Assembly (NCBI RefSeq): GCF_023159225.1
Contig: NC_063170.1
Coordinates: 58,968,208 to 59,032,207 of the forward strand
DNA length: 64,000 nt
Reading direction: 5' to 3'
From: Perognathus longimembris pacificus
Lineage: Eukaryota; Chordata; Mammalia; Rodentia; Heteromyidae
A model generated the notes under the pieces. It had not been told where the DNA came from. It worked only from the letters and a program-made list of their open reading frames with translations, and made no database searches. Made by a program: the position numbers and the translations under genes. Numbering within the stretch: position 1 is the stretch's first letter; each line of letters begins with the position of its first letter. Below, one piece after another: positions 32,370-44,648 of the stretch.

Positions 32370-32560
32370 AGTAGTGATAATAATAATGACGAACCATTTA
32401 CTAAGCAGGTGCCACATGCTGGTTCAGAGCTAAAGGCTTCACACACATCTTCCTAAAGTTGTCCCCTTGACTCTACCAAGTTCTAAGTGCTTTCCACTTT
32501 AAAGCTGAAAAAACCTGAGGCCCAGTCAGGAGCCTAACAGGCGCTTACCCCAAATGTCTC
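32370..32560 (+). mobile_element. MIR SINE, diverged
   Basis: 'gataataataatgacgaacc', 'taaaggcttcacacacatct' and 'aaagctgaaaaaacctgagg' follow the MIR order; the core is partly eroded. Confidence 0.55.
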
Positions 32561-32624
32561 TTAAGCGTGATATAGAGCTAATTCTCAGCTATAAGCTCCT
32601 GCAGGTACAGAGCCAGCTCATGCT

Positions 32625-32845
32625 GCAGCCTGTGGACCAAACTTGACACTCATTTTCATAAAATGTAACTGGAACACAGCTATACCTGTTTGTTTAATTA
32701 TAATCCACGGCTCCAACAGCAGAGCTGAGCAGTTGAGACAGAGTTTGCATAGAACCTTCAGTGCTCATAAAAACCAGTCAGTCTTCCTATCTCCTCCAGC
32801 CTCTCCCCCGCCATACAGTCCCAAAAGTTTGACAATCCCTGGATG
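32625..32845 (-). mobile_element. MER5-like hAT-Charlie element, antisense
   Basis: 'taactggaacacagctatac', 'cagcagagctgagcagttga', 'gacagagtttgcatagaacc' and 'aaaagtttgacaatccctgg' match a MER5A/B-type non-autonomous hAT element in reverse. No transposase is present. It predates the placental radiation. Confidence 0.7.
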
Positions 32846-32984
32846 AAATGACCATAATCAGGTCTCTGTTCAAGGCACAGAAATTCCATCTTAGCTAACA
32901 TATAGTCCACCATGGAAAATGTCCAGCAAGTAACAAATAAAAATGCTTCATCTTCTTCCCCAATCAATGTTAACAGCTACGTAT

Positions 32985-33110
32985 GTTAAGCTCTACCATG
33001 TTCAAGATCCTGTGGGATGTGCTAGACCTTGAGGAACGCAGTGACTCTTCCTGACCTTCCAAGAACTTGAAATCTCCATGGGGAGTTACATACTAAAGGA
33101 CAAGCTTCAA
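32985..33110. mobile_element. possible old LINE-derived fragment
   Basis: 'aagatcctgtgggatgtgct' through 'caagaacttgaaatctccat' recalls the widespread mammalian fragment with 'gatgctggggatacagcagt ... catggagctt' order. The match is weak and unassigned. Confidence 0.35.
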
Positions 33111-33865
33111 AAAGGTCACTTAAGTTAGCAGTTAGAAGTGTTAGGGGGAAAAACATCCATCCAAAACCTTGAATCAAAAATGGCGTTGATCTAGAAAAAT
33201 CTCATCAGGTGAACTTAACACTTCCACATGATTCTATTTGCTTAGTCCAGAAAGGAAGCATATATGTCTATTAAAAAAAAACCTACAGAAATATTTGAAG
33301 TAATATTTGCAGTGGAGCCAGCAAGACCAAGCCTTCAGCACTTATCACTTTATCACGGATCCCCAACATCTGGGACGTGGCCTGGAGTGGTTTCAAGAGA
33401 GACAAGATGATCATACTTGCACTGGAAAGCTAAACAAAAGTGATGTTTTCCAAAAACACATCAATTCCCAAGACCCAGGGAGGATTTATGGTAAACTGCC
33501 AGCAAATGTAAAATCCACATCCAAAATGCAGTCAAATGAGGATGAGAAATCCAAGACCTATAAAATCTTGACATGGGGCATGAGAGCCATCAATGGGCTT
33601 TGTGAAACTCGTTCAGTTCTGAAGTCTAAGAACTCTGAAGACATTAGCACTTAGGGGACCTGACGGGATTCTCTAATTGCTTTGGCACCTGTCCCTCAAT
33701 CCTCCTCAGCTGGCTTGCAGAACACTGTTTCAGAAGGTGGGAGAATCCCATGTTCTACTCAGCTGCCGGAAGCTCTAGATTTCCCAGCATAGAGCTGCCC
33801 CTGCTTATCACCCTAGGGCTGGCTTGGAGTTAGAATTTGATGGATGATAACTGTTTCATTAGACA
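33111..33865. other. unassigned non-coding stretch
   Basis: A 115-codon plus-strand frame starting at ATG 33307 has no recognisable domain and no conserved splice context. Otherwise unique sequence. Confidence 0.4.
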
Positions 33866-33890
33866 ATAAATAAATAAATAAATAAATACC
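33866..33890. repeat. (AATA)n microsatellite
   Basis: About six AAAT units followed by an AAC-rich run. Confidence 0.9.
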
Positions 33891-33924
33891 CCAAACCAAA
33901 AACAACAACAACAAAAGAAAAAAA

Positions 33925-34105
33925 CCTGTAGCTTTTACTGAGTGCTCAAGCACGAACCAGGCTTTACCCTATTGCTTTAATAGTCAATAACATGTCTAAT
34001 TCTCGCACTATTTTGTCCCTATTTTACCCATGAAAAAATGCTGCTCAGAGATGTTGGGCACCACACATAGAATCCTACAGGTAGAACACCATGAGGGAGG
34101 GGAGA
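33925..34105 (+). mobile_element. MIR SINE
   Basis: 'gcttttactgagtgctcaag', 'cgcactattttgtccctatt' and 'ttacccatgaaaaaatgctg' follow the MIR order. Confidence 0.6.
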
Positions 34106-34223
34106 GGGCAGATCCAGCTCCCACCCTTTCACAACCTGTGTGGAGTGTGTAACCCGAAATCCACAGGGGACTAAAAGAGAGAAAAAAAAAATCTGCCTTC
34201 CTTTTCTCTCTCAAAAGTTTCTA

Positions 34224-34325
34224 AACTGGAAGCATGGCTCAAGCTCAAGTGGTAGAGTGCCTCTCCAGAAAGCACAAGCTCTGAGTTCAAATACCAGTGC
34301 TGATGGGGGGCGGGGAGAGGAAAGA
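34224..34325 (+). mobile_element. ID-like SINE unit
   Basis: 'aagcatggctcaagctcaag', 'tggtagagtgcctctccaga' and 'ctgagttcaaataccagtgc' match a lone tRNA/ID-like unit, followed by a G-rich stretch instead of an A-tail. Confidence 0.55.
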
Positions 34326-35204
34326 AAAATGGCTAGCATACTTTACTTTGGTCTAATGCCTAGGGTACAACTAACTCAGCAGTATCTGCAAGTGTACTGA
34401 GTATTGTCACAGCTCAGGCACTGCTGCAGATGATCTGATGAGATATGAGAGATGGGACAGGAGATGGAACACAGGCTCAAAAGACAACAAAGCAAAGGGC
34501 TGATTCTAACTTTTGATATCAAATGAGACCCAAGAACTGAAGAAAACGGAATGGCCCAGAGCTCCAGAAATGCCAGTGTGGTAACCCCTAAGGTTAAACA
34601 AAGACTGGATCCAGTGTGCCCACTGCAGATACACCCTCATCTACTTGGGTTTTCCAAGAACTAACCATGGGGCTTCCCCCAGAGAAACAAGAGATGGAAG
34701 ACAGAGACACAGAGGCAACTAGCGGGCTGGGCCCATGGTCCACCACTCTCACATAGAACAAAGTACAGAACAGAACTCTGGAGCACAGAAGGACAGGAAG
34801 AAGCTTAGATTTCCCACACCAGCTATTGTCACGGTTGTCCAATCGTGGGACTAATGACGGACATTAACAAGCATGAGCTGGTCCAACTCCAAAAGAACTG
34901 GTGAAGTCTGAAGAGATAGTGAACAAAGTGACAAACACATCTCATTTGGTATGACTTATTCTAATCATAGGGACCAAATCACAAATGAGACAAAGGTCTC
35001 ACTTCAGGAATCAAGAGGAAGTAGCTCATTTCTGAAATTCCTGGGGGAAACGGAGGAGAAGCCAACAGTTAAGGAAAAGGCTCTATGGTGCAAGAGGACA
35101 TAGAGATAAAATGGCTGGCCTACTTCCTCCATCCACAATGAGGTACTAGGTGCAGAGGCTGTGTTGGGTTCTGAAAACTACCACAAAGTGTTCAAGGGCT
35201 TTAT
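34326..35204. other. unassigned non-coding stretch
   Basis: Unique sequence, nothing recognised. Confidence 0.45.
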
Positions 35205-35443
35205 TGATTGATTGACTGATGGTCATGGGGCTTGAGTTCTGGTCCTGGGCACTGTCCCTGAGCTCTTTCACCAAAGGCTAGTGCTCTACCACTTTGAATC
35301 ATGGCACCACTTCTGGTTTCCTCATGGTTAATTGGAGATAAGAGTCTCACAGACTTTCCTGTATAGGCTGGCTCTGAACCACAATCCTCAGATCTCAGCC
35401 TCCCAAGTAGCTAGGATTACAGGCGTGGGCACCAGCACCAGCA
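35205..35443 (-). mobile_element. B1-dID SINE, antisense
   Basis: 'ggggcttgagttctggtcct', 'ctagtgctctaccactttga', 'ggttaattggagataagagt' and 'aagtagctaggattacaggc' in order. Its tail is TTGATTGA-like. Full length. Confidence 0.85.
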
Positions 35444-36239
35444 TGGTTCAAGTTTCACAGCAGAGAAAAACGTGTTCTGGCAGAGCAGATGCAGAGACAA
35501 AATAGCAAAAACAGAAGGAAAAAAGCTGGATAGTCACATGCAAGACATCTGGAAATGGACCACCATGGAGGAGGGTAAGAAAAGCACTTCCCCCACAGCT
35601 TGTAAGCAAGGAGGGTCACAATTTAGGACTCTCAATACTTCTCCAAAGTAGACTTAACCTTCATCAGTCACAGATGGTACTTAATTCTTCACCAAAGAAA
35701 TTTAAATTGAAGATCCACTGGTGGGTCTCACAACCATAAATGTATCCCGGAAGCGGAAGAAATATTTTGGATCAAGCCTGTGAGTCACATGGTCATTCAA
35801 CAGGACATGTGTATGTGAATACACAGACTTATTTCAACACTAGGTAGGTAGCATCGATATCATAAGTCTGTTTGGCCTTTGTATTGTATTGTAGTGTGTG
35901 TCCCAAAGGAATAGCCAATACTCCTAAACTCTAAGAAACCTTCTTTCCTTAGGGGTAGGGATGTGTGTGTGTGTGTGTGCGTGTGTGTGCAAAAGGGAAT
36001 TGATGTTACAAGATCCACTGGGTCCACATGAAAACCACCCAAAAGAAAAACTAAGGGGAAGAGACTCAAAGTTCAGAGCACTTGAAGCATCGGAGATCTC
36101 AGTCCTAGAAAGACACAAGGGTCCTGTTTCAGTGGAACTACATTTGCATATGGAAATTGCAGACAGGGAGAACTCACTGGGCTGATGGAGAAGAACTATT
36201 TTAACAAGGAAGGCCAAGGTCACGAGATGAAGAACAAAG
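35444..36239. other. unassigned stretch with a TG repeat
   Basis: An interrupted (TG)n lies at 35961-35990. No gene is recognised; frames through the repeat give artefactual His-Thr runs. Confidence 0.45.
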
Positions 36240-36484
36240 AGTCAAGCCAGGCACTGGTGAGTCACAGCTGTCATGGTAGCTACCCAAGAGGCTCAGATCT
36301 GAAGATTTCTGTTCAAAGCCAGCCAGAGCAAGAAAGTCAGTGAGATGCTTACCTCCAATTAAACAGGTTTTTGTTATTTTTAAGCTGAAAGTAGAACTGT
36401 GGATCAAGTGGTAGACTGCTAGCCTTAAGCAAAATAGCTCAGGGATAGTACCCAGGCCTTGAGTTCAAGCTCCAGAACTGGCAA
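36240..36484 (+). mobile_element. B1-dID SINE
   Basis: 'agccaggcactggtgagtca', 'tacccaagaggctcagatct', 'gtagaactgtggatcaagtg' and 'ccttgagttcaagctccaga' in order. The tail has expanded into the tetranucleotide repeat that follows. Confidence 0.8.
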
Positions 36485-36493
36485 GAGACAGAC

Positions 36494-36548
<55 letters not shown>

Positions 36549-36549
36549 T
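36485..36549. repeat. (GACA)n microsatellite at a SINE tail
   Basis: About sixteen GACA-type units, mostly perfect after two early interruptions. It grew from the 3' tail of the B1-dID copy. Confidence 0.95.
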
Positions 36550-38044
36550 AAAAAGGAAATAGGTGGAGAAGCGTACTCAGACAAAATTACCTAAGACAAA
36601 AGGGGGTGAGTCAGACAAATATCACCAGTTCTAGTAGATAGGGCTCACCCAGGGCTTGAAACAGCCTCTGTGTTACTGATTGTAAAATTATTTCAGCTTT
36701 CTAAATTGGCTACCGGCTGATAAAGAAATAGAAAGTAATTCTGAAAGTCAGCTATTTGATCATATGGCAAAGGTAAAGGCTGAGCCCGGCAGGTACTGGA
36801 GATGTGGCAAAGAGGGTTCGGAGATTCTAGGGGGCAGTGGAGGCCTTGAAGCAGAGGAAAGAGGAGGGAGAAAGATGAAGAACCCCTCAAACAATGGTGA
36901 ACTGTGTAATTAAAACTCATCTTTCCTGCCACACCAGGGAGACCGAGGAAACAATCTCTTTGCCGTCACTTTGAGAAGAACAAGTTACCAGGCAACAACC
37001 AACACGATTTTCTGGAGACAAGTCACACCGGGCCCTCCAACTGAGGGAAAAGGCAGGTAGAGAGCTACAAGGAGAAATAAAAGACGCAATCTTAGGGCCT
37101 TGTGTGAGCCCCGCTTCTGTCCCTTGTGACTTTCTCATCAATAGGCCAGGAAAATGCCAGGAGGCATGCCACACCCAACAGGCAGCTATCACTGTACCCT
37201 GTCAACCTGAGGATGTGGAACAAGTGATATTCCACAGGTGTCCACCTGCCCAACAGGATTATTTAATATCTCTATCAGCAAGAACCAGTAGAGCTTCCTG
37301 TGGCCGGTGAGCCGGCCTGCAATCAAATCCCAGGGTCTCCCTATCACCAGCCTGTATCACTGCTCCTCTCATTACCCAAGGTGTAGCGCTGTGGTTCATC
37401 TCTGCAGAATGAAGAAAGTAACTGAAGGCAGAGAAATGGAAACTCACTCCACACAGCCTCCTCTTGGGCTCAACTGCTACTCACGGTGGATTTTCTCTAT
37501 CCCTTTCAAGGCACAGACAATGCACACAAAACTTCTAGGCAGAGGCACCAAACACTTCCAGACAACCTGAAACGCATCCTTAGCTCAAGCAACTCAGAAA
37601 CTCAGGCTGGAATCAGGCCACAGGCCTGCAACTGCATCAGCATTTATATATCCAGTTCATAGTGTGTCCTTGTACACTTTAATTTCTCAACAAGCAGGTG
37701 GTCCAGATGCAAGATTGCCAGGGAACAAACAAATTATTCCTCAAAGTCCCTAGGAAAATAAAGATGAGGTGGCTTAACAAGGCAGGGGAAAAAAAAAAAA
37801 TACCTGCCAGACTTTACTGAATGTGCATTCATCTAGACCTGAATTTGTAATAAAATTCCTCTATAAAATAGATTTTGCAAAATGTTAGGCCCATGAACAT
37901 AAACATATTGCTACATCTAAAGTAACCCGGTTCACTCTGTTTTCTGACTGGCCGCTCCCCCAACCCTCCCCCCCCCCCCGCCTTCCGAGTTAGTCCTTCA
38001 CTATAAACATTTACAAATTTCATCTCAGCATTAGGACTAAACAA
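36550..38044. other. SINE-free non-coding stretch
   Basis: Unique sequence. A C12 run lies at 37968-37979. Overlapping frames of up to 91 codons on both strands near 36.7-37.6 kb are unsupported. Confidence 0.4.
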
Positions 38045-38810
38045 TATTCATTAAGAATCTCACCAAAGTGCAACATGTAAGTAAATCAAACCTTTGATGC
38101 TCTATTTTGCAAATTTCATGGGCCACTAGGGATAATTAAAAGGGCAATTATATAAAGTTGGTGCAGTTTTGAGAAACAAATGACATTTTCTGCTTTAAAG
38201 CACTTGATAATTTGATATTTTGCTATTAAGGCCATCATGTGTACTTTTACAGAGAGGCAGCCAAATAAACAATAAATGTTCCTTAACAGCCTCTAATGAT
38301 TGGTTTTGCCCAGTAATATCACTCACAATTCCAGTCCATAAATCATATGCTAAGAGATTAAGGTAAAGATAATGAAAAAGTATTAGAAGTCATTAAGCTA
38401 CAGGAGAAAACAAAATAAGGCTAAAAACGTTGGTTTCTTCTGGGCCTTTTTTTTTTTTTTCCTTTTTTGCAAAAAACACCTAGCAAAGTCTGAGCAGGGA
38501 GTGTTAGAGTAGGCTTGGTTTGTCACTGTGTTTAACCACCGCTTCAAAGCCAGCAAAGTACATTACGGCTCATGAAAAATACAGCGAAGAAACTGCTAGT
38601 GGCAGAAGCATTTAACTTCCTTGTTAGCAGCCTCCCCCAAGTGGCACTTTTTCACCAGCAAGTTGTTTATTATGTTCCGTGCCAGGCAAAACTGATTAAA
38701 TGGGGCTCTTAAGAATCAAAGCGTTATAAATTCATGGAAATACAGCAAGCAATAAATTCCATGGAATTAAAAGCTTACTAGTGCTATTAGCATTTCAGGG
38801 TGTTTGAATT
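38045..38810. promoter_or_regulatory. candidate conserved non-coding block
   Basis: Repeat-free AT-rich sequence with dense motif cores: TTTGCAAAT (38106-38114), TAATTA (38133-38138), SOX-like AACAAT (38268-38273), and TAATGATTGG (38294-38303), a homeodomain core next to an inverted CCAAT. The part at 38520-38800 keeps the same texture. The regulatory role is inference from composition; conservation was not measured. Confidence 0.35.
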
Positions 38811-40604
38811 GTTAATACTGATGTGCAAAAATGATGTGTCTCTAAGACAAGGCAGACCCAGGCACCATGTGTGAGTTGTTCTAAGACAATTTTTTTTTTA
38901 ACCAAAGTGTCACTGGGATGTGGCAGTAGCGAGAGCCACTGGAATGGAGGAGGGGGAGTAATTATGGCCAAAATTCTCATTTGCCCTAAACAGTCAATCC
39001 CACCACAGAAGAGAGATGGCACCAAATAAAGATTTACACCCAAGAGGGTATAAGTGCTTTTACAAGCATAAAAAATATTATGCAAAGGACTTGTGCTCTG
39101 AATGAATAGAAATTCTGTCATCACCGCTAAGGGGAATATGAGGTTTATCCAGGAATGTATCATAGAAGGAACAGGGCCCAAAGTGATTAGAGTGATCTTG
39201 GTTTCCACAAGGGAAAATAACCTCTGATCAGACCCCTCCAAAAATATTGAGAAATGGGTGAGTGCATTGCTGAGGTGACAGATAAATTTTCCTGGTTTCT
39301 CATGTCTTCTTCTTTTTTTTTTTTTTTACTCTTCCTGCAGATAGGTAAGGTGTTACCCTAGAGTGACAAGAGGTGAAAAAAAAATCTATTATTATGCCAT
39401 TAGGCAAGTGATACACCTCCTTCCCCAACTACAAGATACACGGCAGTCATTCTGCGCCCATCTATTTTAATAATTCTCTCTAATAGAAACCTATCTGTAG
39501 ATCTTTACTATCAAGCACACAGGAAGGGAGGAAGAGAGAAAGAAACAACAACATAGGATATTTCTGAAAAGACTCAACATTTGCTGAAAAAAAAAATGAG
39601 CATTCTACTTTGAAAAGGAATTAGTGCCCAAAAATCATTGATAAAATCATTTGTAAAAGTTTTTAAGAAAACAATGCATTCTAAATCTGTCATCAAAAAA
39701 AAATAAAAATCATGAGGCAAAAAACAAGCAACCCCAAGCTCTCAATCTAGAAAGATCCAAAAACCACTCTTTATCCATCCCAGAGATGGCCCCAAAAACT
39801 ATTATTTTTGAACATACCAAGACAGCTTAATTCCTTTGATCAAAGAACTCCACGTGTAATAGAATCTACTGATGGATCACTGGTACATGTGATTATCTCT
39901 GGGGCTACGTTCCACATGTGGATATAACATTTGTACTCACTGAAGCTGTCTGCTGCTTCCCACAGAGAGACAGAGCCTGCTCATGTACCAAAAAATAGAA
40001 AGGAGACAAAGAGAAAAAACCTTACAGAGAGAAACTCATATCCATTAATGTGCTTTCAATGGGCTTAAGCCCAAAGCCATGTATTGTCACCGGAGCATCC
40101 TCTTATAAGGGGCTGAATTGTTAAAAGAGTTGTTCAGAAATGATTCTGCTCCTAACACCAGACCAGACCTACTATGTGTACAGTGTTAGCAAGGGTTGGT
40201 GAATAGTCATAGACAATATTCTTGTATGCATGAAAGCTTAAGCATCTCACTGGGGAAATAATCAATTACAAAGCACCCATTATATAGTCTATATCAGGAA
40301 TCGAAAGATTCATAGAAGACAGGCTCTTGATCCACTGGGATTTTAGAGTGACTTTCAGAGAAGACATCCCCCCTTCTCCCCCAATAACCATTGAACAAGG
40401 CAGTATTATGTCTATCAACAATCTATGCACATAGAATAATGGGGTAGTTGGGATGTGTGTGCATGCAACAGAATCACCACTTACAAGAGAATGAAGAGTA
40501 AAACTTGACAGATTGCTAGGGAAAAAATTTACTTACGATGGAAATGAGAAACAATACACGTCATTTTCTCTTGGCAATGTTCTCTATATCACATGTAGGT
40601 CAAA
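38811..40604. other. SINE-free non-coding stretch
   Basis: T-runs at 38890-38899 and 39311-39327. A 148-codon minus-strand frame at 38795-39241 has no recognisable domain. Positions 40240-40330 faintly resemble an old LINE fragment. Confidence 0.4.
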
Positions 40605-40780
40605 TTCCCTGTCAAGGCTGACATTCTACCACTTGAGCCATAGCTCTACTTCTAGCTTTTTGCTGGTTAATTAGAAATAAGAGTCTTGTAGACTCTTCTG
40701 CCTAGGCTGGCTTTGACCCACCATCCTTAGATCTCAGCCTCCTGAGTAGGATTATAGGTGTGAGCCACCAGCACCCAGCT
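40605..40780 (-). mobile_element. B1-dID SINE, antisense, 3' truncated
   Basis: Starts within the ID-like unit ('ctgacattctaccacttgag') and runs through 'ggttaattagaaataagagt' to 'gcctcctgagtaggattata' and 'gtgagccaccagcacccagc'. The tail portion is missing. Confidence 0.8.
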
Positions 40781-42220
40781 GCATTTGTTTTCCAAACTAG
40801 AAATTCCTCAATCATTCTCAGGAGACCAGTTTGACATTCATGAACTGTAGTAAAATGCTATGAAAAAAACAAACAAACAAACAACAACAAGAACAACAAA
40901 AAACAACCAAGCAAAGAAACAAAAACAGACATTGTCACCTTTGGTTAATTACGATGAAAAGCTCTGTGCCTTCATTCCAGAGTTACCTGAGGCTAAGACT
41001 GTGTTCTGAATAGAACTGGGAATCCATGGAAGTCTTCCTAATCTTGCTGCTGATAAGCTTTTCAAGTGTCACCTGTCTTCTAGAGCTCCTCTAGTCTAGC
41101 TTATTTCTCATCTGCAGACAATGGGAACACAGCATGGCCTTTCTTAGACGGCAAATATGTCACCTGGGAAGGCCACACTGCTCGGCACATCTCCCCACAG
41201 AACGTCTCCAATGCAGATGAGGGCCTCACCCTAAGTGCACAGATCTCCCTCGCTCCTGCATGGTTCTCTCCTGGGGATGAATGACAGGCACAGCTGGTGC
41301 AAGGCACATCCTGGAGGATTTGTGTGTCTCTATGACTCCCCTAGAAGTGCCAGGATTTGCACAGGTGTGCTCAGAACCAAAAGAAACCCCAACATTGGGA
41401 CATAGGCTCAAGCTCAGTCTCGAAAAAATAACTTGCAACGAAGTGCTGGGAAGAGTCAAGTCTGACTAACAAGCAAATGACAATTTGCTTTTCATTGGCA
41501 CTATACTCCTCAGTGCACATCTGGCTTATGTGACACAGTGTCATCTGACCTAATACCACTGTAACAAGATTTGACTGCAACCTCTAATATACACCCAGGC
41601 CTCACCCTTCCTCCCTCCGTCCTGGGTCATAAATCAAGTTGCTTTCTCCTGGCCTCTAATTCCCTTGTGTTTGTCAGGTTCAGGCCTTCTGTATTGAGTT
41701 TTCTAGCACAAAAGTGGGCTGATATTTCCTTGCCATGCCTGATCTCCTTGAATACAGCCCTCAGCTACTTCTATTCTCGGCTGGTAAGGAAGCGTCTGAT
41801 GACAAAGTTTGTCCTTGAACACACCTCATGTGTTACGGGGGTACCTGAGTACCTGTTCCCTTAAAGGGCAATACTGTGGCAGCTCGGATAATGAGCAAGG
41901 AAAGGAACTGAGTAAGAGAGAGAAGTTAACAATCCAGAAAGACCCGGAACTACTTCCCAGATGAGCGGCAAAGGGAGAAAATGTTCTCCTGTTCTGAGAA
42001 CCCCATGATTGCCCAGGCAGGTTTGGTCATGGGCAGTGGCTATAAGAAGAGATGATGATGGCAATATAGGAGCCATATGAAACCAGACACGGAGACTGAT
42101 GACCTACATCCGCTGCCCAGGCCTTTCTCATCCGGCAAAGGCTTTGTCCAATTCCTAACCCAAGAAGAAGCCCATCTCCTCACCTGAGCTTCAACTCTAG
42201 AATCCCAAGATATTCATAAT

Positions 42221-42225
<5 letters not shown>
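40781..42225. other. unassigned non-coding stretch
   Basis: An A/C-rich AAACAAACA tract lies at 40863-40920. The rest is unique; frames of up to 97 codons are unsupported. Confidence 0.4.

Positions 42226-42274
<49 letters not shown>
42226..42274. repeat. (TC)n microsatellite
   Basis: About 24 uninterrupted TC units, a mirror-symmetric polypyrimidine tract that can adopt triplex structure under supercoiling. Confidence 0.95.
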
Positions 42275-42275
<1 letters not shown>

Positions 42276-44370
42276 ATTATCATTAACTGGTTTGACAAAG
42301 GGCATTCAATTCACTCTCTTTTGCTGGTTTTCCTAGGTAGACCTGGGCCTTTTCTAGAATCCCCTTGGGTCTACTATTTCCCATTAACATGAATTTCCAC
42401 CCTAGCCTTGTCTATCATACTCTGAACTACCTGAGATCTTCAGGAATATTAAATGCATCTTGTCCCCAGACCCACAGAAGTTAGCGTATAATACCTGTTC
42501 CTGTCCTTGGCTTATCCCTTTTAACTTGGTTGGAAACAGGAAACAACTTAGAATGAAGTGAAAGATCAGCCTTTCGGGGTGCCAATAAGCTCGTAGAAGC
42601 CTGTGCCCGAGGCCACCATGGGAGAGCCTGGACAACTGGCCCTGTGACCTGTGGCCCCAAGAGGGCCTGGTTACCAGAAGGGAGACTGGCTAGCAGGAGG
42701 TAAGCTCTGAGAAAGCAGAGGGAGCTCTAGGTGAAGTGTAGGCTGAAAGAAGCCAGGCCTAGGTCTGACCTGTTCATTTACACCATCAGATAAAAGTCTC
42801 TTTTTGCTTAAGCCAGCATGTGCTGAGTGTTCTGTAGTGCACGTATGAAAAAAAAAAAATTCTTGATGATGCACTAGTCCTGGAGGTCAAGAAGAATTAG
42901 CATCACAGGAGACAAGGCGCAGAGTAAGAGCCGGTCCAGCGGCGCTGAATTCACTGTTTCTTATCACAGGGTTCTGAAATCAATCGGCAATCTTATCTGA
43001 TTTTCACTTTTACTAAAAGCAAGAATTTAATGGAGACATCATCAAAACCAGTATCTGATCAATTTCAGAGACACCTATTGCCCTTGTCCAACTAAGAATT
43101 TGTTCTCTGATACTCTAGAATAATGTAGAGGCGTGTGGTATATTCATACATGCTATAGTCATGCTGCACAAATGTGTAAATAGCAAAATCGAATTCTACA
43201 CCCAACCACTGGATTCCCTTCTCAAGACAAGCATTGTTAGCAGTCTCTTGCCTCTCTGTACAAAAGTTTCTACACACATGGAACAATACATATATTCTTC
43301 ATACATTCCTTTTATCTTTTCTAATCAATTCAAATAGTAGTCTACCTATTAGGTCAACTGACAATACATACTAGAGTTATTTCTCTTTATTAAATATAGG
43401 TCTGTGTTCTGTTTGGGGACTTTTCTATTTTTTAAATTCTCTTTAAGTAGTTGTGTAAAAGGGTTTCAATTCAACATATCAGTTTATACATACAATGCAT
43501 CTCCTTCCAGCAGTTTCCCCATCTCTCCCAATCCCACCCAACCCCTCAAGTTCCATTTTCGCAAAGGTACATTGAATATAATGACTACATTTGCCTACTT
43601 TTCCTCTCTCGACTTATCTGTTCCCCTTTGCCCCCCCAATTTCAACAAACAAAACATGTTTCAGCTTTCTAGTATTCATTTTGTTAAACTGTCCATTTAT
43701 TGTTCAACTGTATGTTTGTTCATTCCTTGTCCCCACTTCGACTGGCATTTCTCTGATATGGCAGAAGGTGTGGAAATCCTTGATGGACACAGAAGAGAAA
43801 GAGCAGAGAGGAACAATTCTGGAGGATCAGCTGATATCTACTATGAAGAACCCAGCAAATACGTGAAACATGTTTCCCACAATCCTTGTACACAATAATA
43901 TATTTTACAGACTGAGTGAAAGATCATTTGGACCTACACCTGACAGCACAGGTGAGCCTTGGCTCTGAGTCCCACACTGCTAGAACCACACATGTTATAG
44001 CTACCACGTGCCCACCCCTGGTGGCATGGGGGCTCTGAAGCATGAAGGTGGGGGAGGGGGTCCTCCATACTCTGCTAAGTACTTCTTCAGGTTTTTCCCT
44101 GTCCTTTCCACCTTCAACATATCCTGGGGCATTCTTTCAGCCTGTTTTCATTCCATCTAATTATTCTTTAATTTTAAATAATATAATAACTTTGACATTT
44201 TCATTTATAGTTAAGCTGTACTAATTTGCACAAATGATAGGTAGATCCAGCACAAATTAACAAGCTGGGGGAAAAAATCAGCAAACACCAAAAAAAGGCA
44301 CCAGTGAACAAGAAACCCAACTGCTGCATTGCCTAACACACGTATTTGTGTGTGGTATGTGGGTGGGTGG
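42275..44370. other. unassigned stretch with possible old LINE fragment
   Basis: Positions 43190-43320 ('gttagcagtctcttgcctct', 'tttctacacacatggaacaa') recall an old LINE-derived fragment. Positions 43430-43640 look repetitive in texture but I cannot name them. A GTG-started 164-codon frame at 43404-43898 has no recognisable domain. Confidence 0.35.
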
Positions 44371-44403
44371 GTGCGCGCGCGCGCATGCGTGCGTGCGCAC
44401 GCG
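44371..44403. repeat. CpG-rich alternating purine/pyrimidine tract
   Basis: Thirty-three bases strictly alternate purine and pyrimidine (GTGCGCGC..., then GCATGCGTGCGTGCGCACGCG) and contain about ten CpG. This is the classic composition for left-handed Z-DNA. It adjoins the tail side of an antisense B1-dID copy. Confidence 0.9.
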
Positions 44404-44648
44404 GTGGTCCTGGGGCTTGAACTCAGGGCCTGGGCACCGTCCCTGAGCTCTCTTTTATTTAAGGCTGTCATTCATTCTACCACTTGAGCCCTTCCTCCTC
44501 TTCTGCTTCTTTGTGTGTGTGTGGGGGGGGGTTAATTGTAGATAAGAATGTCATGGACTTCCTTACTTGGGCTGGCTTTGAACTGCAAACCTCAGATGTC
44601 AGCCTTCTGAGTAGCTAGGATTATAGGCATGAGAAGCTGGCACCCAGT
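44404..44648 (-). mobile_element. B1-dID SINE, antisense
   Basis: 'ggggcttgaactcagggcct', 'tcattctaccacttgagccc', a GT/G-rich insertion at 44512-44530, then 'gttaattgtagataagaatg' and 'gagtagctaggattataggc'. The G-run sits inside the element. Confidence 0.8.

Noticed and set aside
36485..36549. CRISPR-like regular repeat
   Set aside because: Simple GACA tetranucleotide without spacers, at a SINE tail, in mammalian DNA.
36820..36840. CTCF-like core CTAGGGGGCAG; similar partial cores near 13367 and 15640
   Set aside because: Each matches only part of the CTCF motif and such partial matches are frequent by chance.
43404..43898. 164-codon plus-strand frame
   Set aside because: Starts at GTG and matches no known family; other-frame products of similar length overlap it, as expected by chance.
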